5,641 bases of DNA, taken from NCBI GenBank assembly GCA_022837185.1, contig JALHJD010000201.1, positions 1 to 5,641 of the forward strand. The letters are read 5' to 3'. Positions 1 through 5,051 of this stretch are shown in pieces. The stretch comes from Desulfobacteraceae bacterium (lineage in GTDB: Bacteria; Desulfobacterota; Desulfobulbia; Desulfobulbales; Desulfobulbaceae). The position numbers and the translations under genes were made by a program. The first letter of the stretch is position 1, and the number at the start of each line of letters is the position of its first letter. The notes beneath the pieces are model-generated. The model made no database searches. It was not told the DNA's origin and worked only from the letters and a program-made list of their open reading frames with translations.

Positions 1-8
1 GCAAGTAA
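1..8 (+). CDS. 3' end of an upstream gene, probably rpsO (ribosomal protein S15)
   Basis: The window opens with bases that read as a Lys codon (AAG) followed by a TAA stop at 6-8. Many S15 proteins end in a basic residue, and rpsO lies directly upstream of pnp in very many bacteria, so rpsO is the natural candidate. Only two or three codons are visible, so the identity rests almost wholly on the known rpsO-pnp gene order and not on sequence. Confidence 0.3.
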
Positions 9-64
9 CGGCGGCGGCCGGTTCGTTCCCCCCGGCCGGCGGCAGCTGGTTGGCGGCGGAACGA

Positions 65-93
65 AGCAGTTCTTACTTTCGAAAGGTATTGCT
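65..93 (+). promoter_or_regulatory. Leader hairpin A upstream of pnp
   Basis: The RNA can fold with outer arms 65-70 and 88-93 (AGCAGT with ATTGCT, one G-U pair), a four-base bulge at 71-74, and inner arms 75-79 and 83-87 around a three-base loop. No T-run follows, so it is not a terminator. It may be part of the structured pnp leader. The 9-64 stretch before it also holds competing stems: 15-21 with 32-38, and 22-29 with 58-65. Confidence 0.35.
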
Positions 94-110
94 CCCTGGC
101 TGGTGAAGTG

Positions 111-125
111 CGGGCGGACAGCCCG
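111..125 (+). promoter_or_regulatory. Leader hairpin B with a GGA-containing loop
   Basis: Arms CGGGC (111-115) and GCCCG (121-125) enclose the five-base loop GGACA. A GGA exposed in a small hairpin loop is the arrangement CsrA/RsmA proteins bind, but here it lies more than 130 nt from the pnp start codon. A regulatory role is speculative. Confidence 0.3.
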
Positions 126-161
126 GCGTTCGGTCTAAGAGCGGTGAGTGAGGCGGAGAAG

Positions 162-272
162 ATGCAACAGAACCCGACAGGCGGGTTGATAATAAGCTTT
201 TTTCATTGGCGAAAGAAGCGTGACGCTCTGAACGTGGAGAATAGCAAGGAGTATGCATGTATAAGAAAATAG
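162..272 (+). CDS. Possible 36-codon upstream ORF overlapping the pnp start
   Basis: An ORF begins at ATG 162 and ends at TAG 270-272, which is 16 bases inside pnp and in a different frame. Purine-rich sequence (GGAG at 155-158, GAGG around 150-153) precedes it and could bind ribosomes. The predicted peptide is basic in its middle (HWRKKRD) and matches no family I recognise. The frame stays open upstream to a GTG at 108. If translated, ribosomes would unwind the two hairpins at 171-219 and pass through the pnp initiation region, so it could act as a leader peptide. Equally it may be a chance ORF; nothing in composition or conserved motif marks it as genuine. Confidence 0.18.
   Translation: MQQNPTGGLIISFFHWRKKRDALNVENSKEYACIRK
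171..219 (+). promoter_or_regulatory. Tandem hairpins in the pnp leader
   Basis: Two stems lie close together. The first has six-base arms AACCCG (171-176) and CGGGTT (182-187) with a five-base loop. The second has nine-base arms GCTTTTTTC (196-204) and GAAAGAAGC (211-219) with a six-base loop and one G-U pair. The first stem is followed after ten bases by six Ts, which is too far for a good intrinsic terminator. The position between the presumed rpsO and pnp is where E. coli carries the double-stranded leader cut by RNase III during PNPase autoregulation. An equivalent role here is inference. Confidence 0.4.
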
Positions 273-2338
273 ACGTCGAGATCGGGGAGCAGACCATTTC
301 CTTCGAGACCGGCAAATTGGCAAAACAGACCGACGGTTCCGTCGTTGTTTCCTGCGGCGACAGCATTGTTCTGGCCACGGTGGTGGCCGAAAAAGCAAAG
401 AAGGACATGGGGTTTCTGCCGCTCACCATCGAATATCAGGAAAAGATGTACGCGGCCGGGCGGATACCGGGCAGTTATTTCCGGCGCGAGATCGGCCGCC
501 CGAGTGAAAAAGAGGTGCTCACCTGCCGTCTCATTGACCGGCCGCTGCGGCCCCTGTTTCCGGCAGGCTACATGAGCGAGACCCAGCTCATTGCCACGGT
601 TTTTTCGGCCGATCCCGAAATTGACCCGGACATACTGGCCATGAACGGGGCCTCGTTCGCCCTGACGATTTCCGATATTCCCTGGAACGGTCCGATCGCC
701 GCGGCCAGGGTCGGCTATGTGGACGGCGGGTATGTGCTCAATCCCACCCAGACGCAGCTCGAACAATCGGTTATGGACCTTGTTGTCGCCGGAACGGGCT
801 CGGCGGTGGTCATGGTTGAGGGACGGGCCGGGGAATTGAGTGAAGACGTGGTGCTTGACGCCATCTTTTTCGCCCATCGGGGCATCCAGCCGCTGATCGA
901 GATGCAGAATCGGCTGCGGGAGGAAATCGGCAAGCCGAAACGGGCGGTCGAGCCTCCGGCGGTTAACGAGGAGCTGCGGGCCAGGGTGGAAGAACTGGCG
1001 GCCGCCGGTATTGAAGCGGTGGTCACGACCAGGGACAAGATGGAGAGGTACGCCCTGTACGACGACCTCAAGGCCACCGTGCTCGGCAGCCTGGAAGCAG
1101 AGCTGTATGAGAACGAAGCGGAAGTCTACGAACTGCTGGACAGCTACAAGAAGCGCATCATGCGCGAACGGATCGTCACCCGGGGCGAGCGGATCGACGG
1201 CCGCACCTTTGACCAGGTCAGGCCCATCAGCTGCGAGGTCGGTATTCTGCCCCGGGCCCACGGTTCGGCGCTTTTCACCCGCGGCGAGACACAGGCCATG
1301 GTCATCGGCACCCTGGGCAGCGAACGGGACGAGCAGCATCTGGAGGGTCTGAAGGGGGATGTGTACCGCCGGTTCATGCTGCACTACAATTTTCCGCCGT
1401 TCTGTGTCGGTGAAGTTCGTTTCCTCCGTGGGCCGAGCAGGCGCGATATCGGCCATGGCAACCTCGCCCGCCGCGGCGTCCAGGCAGTCCTGCCCGACGC
1501 CTCGGTCTTTCCCTATACCCTGCGGGTGGTTTCCGAAGTGCTGGAATCCAACGGCTCCTCCTCGATGGCGACGGTCTGCGGCGCCAGCATGGCCCTCATG
1601 GATGCCGGCGTCCCGCTCAAGGCCCCGGTTTCGGGCGTGGCCATGGGACTGATCAAGGAGGGTGACCAGGTTGTGGTGCTGACCGATATCCTCGGTGACG
1701 AGGATCATCTCGGCGACATGGATTTCAAGGTGGTCGGCACCCGGCAGGGCATAACCTCCCTGCAGATGGACATCAAAATTGTCGGGGTTGACCGGGAAAT
1801 CATGTACAAGGCCCTGGCTCAGGCCCGGGACGGCCGTTTTCACATTCTGGACAGGATGCAGGAGGCCATCGGAGAGCCCAGACAGGAAGTCTCGGAATAT
1901 GCGCCCAAATTTATCACCATCAAGATCCATCCGGACAAGATTCGGGAAATCATCGGCCCCGGCGGCAAGATCATCAAGGAATTGAGCAGCGAATATGACG
2001 CCAAGATCGATGTCGATGACGACGGCACCATCAAGATATTCTGCAGCAACGAGGCTTCGGCCCAGGCCCTCAGAACCAGAATCGAGGAAATCGCCGCGGT
2101 TCCCGAGGTGGGCAGGATATATGAGGGCGTGGTCAGGACCATCAAGGATTTCGGCGCCTTTGTCCAGATCCTTCCGGGGACCGACGGCATGGTTCATATT
2201 TCCGAACTGGCCCCGAAACGGGTTGAGAAGGTCACCGATATCCTCAAGGAGGGCGATACGGTACGGGTCAAGGTCATTGAGATCGACAGCCGCGGCCGCA
2301 TCCGTTTAAGCCGCAAGGCCGCTCTCGAGAACGACTAG
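257..2338 (+). CDS. pnp: Polynucleotide phosphorylase (PNPase)
   Basis: This encodes a 693-aa phosphorolytic 3'-to-5' exoribonuclease, normally a trimer and often part of an RNA degradosome in the cytoplasm. The order is complete: a first RNase PH core (about 1-145) with the YFRR loop at 74-77, an all-helical linker (about 150-300), a second RNase PH core starting near RGERIDGR (309-316), a KH domain with GPGG at 567-570, and an S1 domain (about 618-688) with DFGAF at 631-635. The phosphate-binding serines lie at 434-436 (ESNGSSS). The catalytic and metal residues of [12 protein letters not shown] are D483, D489 and K491, equivalent to E. coli D486, D492 and K494. ATG 257 is preceded by AAGGA (246-250) at six bases; an out-of-frame ATG at 253 is too close to that site. 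The [10 protein letters not shown] motif has one extra residue compared with E. coli FRREGRPSE. An intrinsic terminator follows the stop. Confidence 0.98.
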   Translation: MYKKIDVEIGEQTISFETGKLAKQTDGSVVVSCGDSIVLATVVAEKAKKDMGFLPLTIEYQEKMYAAGRIPGSYFRREIGRPSEKEVLTCRLIDRPLRPLFPAGYMSETQLIATVFSADPEIDPDILAMNGASFALTISDIPWNGPIAAARVGYVDGGYVLNPTQTQLEQSVMDLVVAGTGSAVVMVEGRAGELSEDVVLDAIFFAHRGIQPLIEMQNRLREEIGKPKRAVEPPAVNEELRARVEELAAAGIEAVVTTRDKMERYALYDDLKATVLGSLEAELYENEAEVYELLDSYKKRIMRERIVTRGERIDGRTFDQVRPISCEVGILPRAHGSALFTRGETQAMVIGTLGSERDEQHLEGLKGDVYRRFMLHYNFPPFCVGEVRFLRGPSRRDIGHGNLARRGVQAVLPDASVFPYTLRVVSEVLESNGSSSMATVCGASMALMDAGVPLKAPVSGVAMGLIKEGDQVVVLTDILGDEDHLGDMDFKVVGTRQGITSLQMDIKIVGVDREIMYKALAQARDGRFHILDRMQEAIGEPRQEVSEYAPKFITIKIHPDKIREIIGPGGKIIKELSSEYDAKIDVDDDGTIKIFCSNEASAQALRTRIEEIAAVPEVGRIYEGVVRTIKDFGAFVQILPGTDGMVHISELAPKRVEKVTDILKEGDTVRVKVIEIDSRGRIRLSRKAALEND

Positions 2339-2367
2339 GTCGGCTGCTGTTCGCGCCTTGAACATAC

Positions 2368-2405
2368 ATGCCGGTTCCTCCCCCTGGAGAACCGGCATTT
2401 TTTTT
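2368..2405 (+). terminator. Rho-independent terminator after pnp
   Basis: Perfect ten-base arms ATGCCGGTTC (2368-2377) and GAACCGGCAT (2389-2398) form the stem. Three further pairs inside (2379-2381 with 2386-2388) follow after a bulged C. A run of eight Ts at 2398-2405 follows directly. The stem starts 30 bases after the pnp stop and the T-run ends just before dut, so dut needs read-through or a promoter inside pnp. Confidence 0.93.
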
Positions 2406-2432
2406 CCGGAGCTGATCATGGAAGGGAAGAGC

Positions 2433-2888
2433 ATGACCGGAGTGGATGTGGAGATAACCTGGCTTGACCCTGAGCGAAGCGCCGACCTGCCGCTGCCGGC
2501 CTATCAATCCGGCCTGGCTTCCGGCATGGATGTCGCCGCGGCGGTTGATGCGCCGCTGACCCTGGAGCCGGGGGAAATTTCCCTGGTTCCTTCCGGTTTT
2601 GCCGTCGCCCTTCCTCCCGGTTACGAACTGCAGGTCCGGCCGCGGTCAGGGATGGCCATCCGCCATGGCATCACCGTGGTCAATGCGCCGGGAACCATTG
2701 ATGCCGATTATCGGGGCGAGATACAAATCGGGCTGATCAATCTGGGCCGCAAGCCGTATACCATCTCCCGCGGCGACCGGATAGCCCAGCTAATCCTTGC
2801 CCCGGTCAGTCATGCCCGGCTGCGGGTCGCGGCGCAGCTCGGCCGGACCGATCGCGGTGCCGGCGGATTCGGTCATACCGGCATCTGA
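2433..2888 (+). CDS. dut: Deoxyuridine 5'-triphosphate nucleotidohydrolase (dUTPase)
   Basis: This enzyme hydrolyses dUTP to dUMP and pyrophosphate, keeping uracil out of DNA and supplying dUMP for thymidylate synthesis. All five motifs of the trimeric dUTPase family are visible: SGMDVAA (30-36), PRSGMA (70-75), the uridine-binding and catalytic [11 protein letters not shown] (87-97) with D90, [12 protein letters not shown] (114-125), and the C-terminal P-loop-like [10 protein letters not shown] (141-150). From ATG 2433 the product is 151 aa, the same length as E. coli Dut, and D90 falls at the same number. AAGGGA (2423-2428) precedes this start. An in-frame ATG at 2418 with GGAG (2408-2411) is also possible and would add five residues. 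The frame is open back to TTG 2358, but that lies before the terminator and is unlikely. The stop overlaps the ATG of a small downstream minicistron. Confidence 0.95.
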   Translation: MTGVDVEITWLDPERSADLPLPAYQSGLASGMDVAAAVDAPLTLEPGEISLVPSGFAVALPPGYELQVRPRSGMAIRHGITVVNAPGTIDADYRGEIQIGLINLGRKPYTISRGDRIAQLILAPVSHARLRVAAQLGRTDRGAGGFGHTGI

Positions 2889-2926
2889 TGGCCGGAGGGC
2901 AGGGAGGGCTCCATCCGCCGTTATGA
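2888..2926 (+). CDS. Possible 12-codon coupling minicistron between dut and the MBL gene
   Basis: The dut stop TGA (2886-2888) shares its A with an ATG at 2888-2890. That frame reads [12 protein letters not shown] and stops at TGA 2924-2926, which overlaps the next gene's ATG (2923-2925) as ATGA. The MBL gene has no well-spaced Shine-Dalgarno sequence: the nearest, GGAGG at 2903-2907, is 15 bases away. A ribosome ending dut could restart on this short frame and be delivered to the MBL start. The peptide itself resembles nothing known. The geometry is exact, but the coupling role is inference. Confidence 0.3.
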   Translation: MAGGQGGLHPPL

Positions 2927-3702
2927 AATTCTGTGTGCTCGGCAGCGGCAGCCGGGGAAACGCAACCCTGGTGGAAAGCGGCGGGACCGCGCTGCTCATC
3001 GATGCGGGATTTTCAGGAGTGGAGATCAGGCGTCGCCTCGGTCTTGCCGGCAGACAACCGGAAAAGCTCGCGGCAATACTGGTCACCCATGAGCATAACG
3101 ACCACATTTCCGGCGTGGGAGTGCTCTCCCGGCAGGCAAGGGTGCCCGTGCATGCCAACCCCGCCACCCTTGCGGCAGCGGCCGGAAAGCTCGGCACACT
3201 TTTCGCGATCCGCGAATTCAGCACCGGAGAGGGCTTCGAGCTCGGCGGCCTGCAGATCCACCCGTTCGCCATATCGCACGACACCGCGGATCCGGTCGGA
3301 TTCATCATTTCCGACGGGGATTTCCGGCTTGGATACTGCACGGACACCGGCAGGATCACCAGGCTCATTGAGCACCACCTCAGGCAATGCCACGCGCTGA
3401 TCCTGGAGAGCAATCACGATCCGCGCATGCTGCGTGAAGGTCCCTACCCGCTCAGACTGCAGCAGAGGGTGCTGTCCGGCCAGGGGCATCTGGCCAATGA
3501 AGATGCCGGGAGCCTCCTGAACAGGCTGGCCGGAGGCGTCCTGCAATATGTGGTTCTGGCGCATCTGAGCGAGATCAACAATCTGCCGGAGCTGGCCCTG
3601 CGCGCCGCCAGAAACGGGCTGGGTGAAAAGGGGGTGCACATAGAGATTGTCCCTGCCTGCCAGGGAGCACCCTGTCGGCTCATCGACCTGCGCCGGAAAT
3701 AA
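2923..3702 (+). CDS. YycJ/WalJ-like metallo-beta-lactamase-fold hydrolase
   Basis: This is a 259-aa protein of the MBL-fold superfamily, close to the YycJ/WalJ/VicX group. It shows the N-terminal KFCVLGSGSRGNATLVE (2-18), LLIDAG (24-29), the metal-binding HEHNDH (56-61), SHDTADPVGF (118-127) with H119, GYCTDTG (137-143) with D141, LESNHD (161-166) and LAHLSEINN (212-220) with H214. These are the dinuclear-metal ligands and late histidine expected of an active enzyme. In the family, members are proposed to be nucleases or phosphodiesterases acting on DNA or RNA, but the physiological substrate is not settled. ATG 2923 is chosen because the family signature starts there; the frame is open further upstream into dut without sensible homology. 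The Shine-Dalgarno site is distant, and translation is perhaps coupled to dut. There is no signal peptide or membrane segment, so it is cytoplasmic. Confidence 0.9.
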   Translation: MKFCVLGSGSRGNATLVESGGTALLIDAGFSGVEIRRRLGLAGRQPEKLAAILVTHEHNDHISGVGVLSRQARVPVHANPATLAAAAGKLGTLFAIREFSTGEGFELGGLQIHPFAISHDTADPVGFIISDGDFRLGYCTDTGRITRLIEHHLRQCHALILESNHDPRMLREGPYPLRLQQRVLSGQGHLANEDAGSLLNRLAGGVLQYVVLAHLSEINNLPELALRAARNGLGEKGVHIEIVPACQGAPCRLIDLRRK

Positions 3703-3717
3703 ACGGCAGCGGGTATT

Positions 3718-3764
3718 TGCCGGTCTATCTCCCCAACCAGGGGGAAAGGGCCGGTATTTTTTTT
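3718..3764 (+). terminator. Rho-independent terminator after the MBL gene
   Basis: Bases 3718-3726 pair with 3748-3756 (core CCGG with CCGG, plus G-U pairs). The inner arms are CCCC (3731-3734) and GGGG (3741-3744), with flanking T-A pairs and a loop of six. Eight Ts (3757-3764) follow at once. It lies 15 bases after the MBL stop and separates the pnp-dut-MBL region from the polyamine operon. Confidence 0.85.
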
Positions 3765-3790
3765 GGTGCATTCATTGTCCTTCAATGGTA

Positions 3791-3818
3791 TTTGCATCTT
3801 GCGGAAAGCAGGTATATT
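3791..3818 (+). promoter_or_regulatory. Candidate sigma-70 promoter of the polyamine operon
   Basis: TTTGCA (3791-3796) matches four of six bases of TTGACA. TATATT (3813-3818) matches five of six bases of TATAAT, and the spacer is 16 bases. This AT-richer stretch stands out in GC-rich surroundings and lies after the upstream terminator. Transcription would start near 3825, giving a leader of about 130 nt. An inverted repeat CATTG-N5-CAATG (3773-3787) sits just upstream of the -35 box and could be a regulator site. Confidence 0.45.
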
Positions 3819-3824
3819 GGATTG

Positions 3825-3953
3825 TTCAACCCCATCTGCCCGGAAAAGCGAAGCTGTGCGGCAGGCACGTTTCCTCCCGGCTGTGCGCGTCCGGCCGCGG
3901 CGAAGTTTGAATATGGGCGGATGGTGTCCGCCGGCGATTCAGGAGGGTGGTGC
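3825..3953 (+). promoter_or_regulatory. Structured leader ahead of the zinc-ribbon/speB/speA operon
   Basis: The leader can form GGAAA (3842-3846) with TTTCC (3870-3874), enclosing a smaller GTGC/GCAC hairpin (3856-3859 with 3865-3868). A second hairpin, GGCGGA (3916-3921) with TCCGCC (3927-3932) and a five-base loop, stands right before the strong ribosome binding site AGGAGG (3941-3946), which is seven bases from ATG 3954. CCTCC at 3873-3877 is complementary to GGAGG of that site and shares two bases with the first stem, so the two pairings exclude each other. I do not recognise a known riboswitch class. A switching function is hypothetical. Confidence 0.3.
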
Positions 3954-4181
3954 ATGAGCAAAAGAAACAGGCGGTATGAAAATGCAGTCCGTTACGGGCG
4001 CTGCGGCATGTGCGATGCGGATATTCCCCTGGAGCATTTTTTCGAGAGGGGGGATGTCGTCAGTTGCGGCGGGTGCGGCGCCGAATACGTCATTCAGGCC
4101 CTGCAGCCGGTCCGGCTCAAGGTCCAGGAAGAGGAGCAGGGCGCCAGGCGGAAAAGATCAATGAAACAGGGCGGAATATGA
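3954..4181 (+). CDS. LysW-like small zinc-ribbon protein
   Basis: This is a 75-aa protein with two Cys-X2-Cys knuckles, C17/C20 and C38/C41, which should bind one zinc ion. The stretch from residue 16 to about 61, in particular VVSCGGCGAEYVI (35-47) and LQPVRL (50-55), resembles the amino-group carrier protein LysW of the alpha-aminoadipate lysine pathway. It lacks the conserved C-terminal EDWGE whose last glutamate carries the substrate. Instead it ends in a charged tail with EEE (59-61) and RRKR (65-68), and the N-terminus is also basic (KRNRR, 3-7). A carrier role is therefore doubtful; a nucleic-acid- or protein-binding role is more likely. AGGAGG at seven bases from ATG 3954 sets the start. 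The stop overlaps speB as ATGA, so translation is coupled to a polyamine enzyme. The actual function is unknown. Confidence 0.82.
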   Translation: MSKRNRRYENAVRYGRCGMCDADIPLEHFFERGDVVSCGGCGAEYVIQALQPVRLKVQEEEQGARRKRSMKQGGI

Positions 4182-5026
4182 TGAATTTTGCAGATCTGCC
4201 CGCGGCGTACACAGGCTATGAGCAGGCCAGGACCGTTGTTCTGCCGATTCCCTATGATAAAACCTCCACCTGGCGGAAGGGCGCGGACCTGGGCCCCCAG
4301 GCCCTGCTGGCCGCCTCGGCCAACATGGAACTGTTCGACATCGAAACCGGGTCCGAGGTGTTCCGCACGGGAATCTGCACCCTGCCCCCGGTGGACTGCC
4401 CGGCCGATCCGGCAGCCATGGTTGATGAGGTCGAGAAGCAGGCCCTGCACCATTTCCGCAACGGAAAATTTGTCGTCGGCCTTGGCGGCGAACATTCGGT
4501 CACGGTCGGCCTGGTCCGCGCCGCCGCCAGAAAATTCGGCAATCTGAGTGTGCTGCAGTTCGATGCTCACAGCGACCTGCGGCCGGAATACGAAGGCAGC
4601 CCGTTCAATCATGCCTGCGTCATGTCCAGGGTCAGCGAGATATGCGGCGTCGTGCAGGTGGGAATACGCAGTATGGACAAGGCCGAATGGGACGCGGCAG
4701 ACCGGGACCGCATCGTGTTTGCCCATGACCTGAACAAATACGGAATGAATGCCGCCGCCGAGGCCCTGGAATTGTTGACGGATACGGTATACATAACCGT
4801 TGATCTCGATGTGCTTGATCCTTCCGTCATGCCCTCCACCGGCACTCCGGAACCAGGGGGGCTGGACTGGTATACCCTCACCGGATTGATCCGGCGCGCG
4901 GCCGGAGAACGAACGATCATCGGCATGGACGTGGTGGAGCTGCTGCCCGACCAGTCCAACCCGGCCCCGGACTTTCTGGCCGCCAAATTGATCTATCGGA
5001 CCCTGAGCATGGTTTTTGGGCAGTAA
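4178..5026 (+). CDS. speB: Agmatinase-family ureohydrolase
   Basis: This 282-aa enzyme of the arginase/agmatinase family would hydrolyse agmatine to putrescine and urea in the cytoplasm. The two-manganese site is complete: GGEHS (103-107) with H106, FDAHSD (128-133) with D129, H131 and D133, and TVDLDVLDP (207-215) with D209 and D211. H145 and E225 (GTPEPGG, 222-228) are further conserved active-site positions. ATG 4178 overlaps the preceding stop as ATGA and has AGGG (4168-4171) at six bases; a second ATG follows at 4181. The frame is open further upstream, but that part lies inside the zinc-ribbon gene and is not family-like. Adjacency to speA supports agmatine as substrate. A related substrate such as N1-aminopropylagmatine cannot be excluded from sequence alone. 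Confidence 0.93.
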   Translation: MMNFADLPAAYTGYEQARTVVLPIPYDKTSTWRKGADLGPQALLAASANMELFDIETGSEVFRTGICTLPPVDCPADPAAMVDEVEKQALHHFRNGKFVVGLGGEHSVTVGLVRAAARKFGNLSVLQFDAHSDLRPEYEGSPFNHACVMSRVSEICGVVQVGIRSMDKAEWDAADRDRIVFAHDLNKYGMNAAAEALELLTDTVYITVDLDVLDPSVMPSTGTPEPGGLDWYTLTGLIRRAAGERTIIGMDVVELLPDQSNPAPDFLAAKLIYRTLSMVFGQ

Positions 5027-5051
5027 CAGACAATCGTCAGGAGCAGACAGC

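Noticed and set aside
186..193. TTGATAAT resembling a -10 box upstream of pnp
   Set aside because: No acceptable -35 element lies 16-18 bases upstream, and the sequence falls between two hairpins. Support is too weak to call a promoter.
1441..1500. Suspected compensating frameshifts in pnp around [15 protein letters not shown]
   Set aside because: The stretch differs from the LAERAL form common in many PNPases but agrees well with the E. coli form (LAKRGVLAVMP), so the frame is intact.
203..2197. Long 664-codon open frame on the minus strand across pnp
   Set aside because: It lies wholly antisense to a complete, well-conserved pnp. The translation has no recognisable domain, and such frames are expected opposite GC-rich genes with G/C-ending codons.
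3013..3771. 252-codon minus-strand open frame opposite the MBL gene
   Set aside because: It is antisense to a conserved hydrolase and would start within the terminator region. No family resemblance was seen.
3819..3895. Passing likeness to a bacterial signal recognition particle RNA (AACCCC...CCCGGAA...)
   Set aside because: The GGAA loop is not closed by the needed GG on its 3' side and the conserved internal-loop bases are missing, so the SRP domain IV cannot form.
3717..3953. Upstream extension of the zinc-ribbon frame through the intergenic region
   Set aside because: The frame is open by chance back into the terminator. The strong AGGAGG at 3941-3946 and the promoter candidate at 3791-3818 place the start at 3954.
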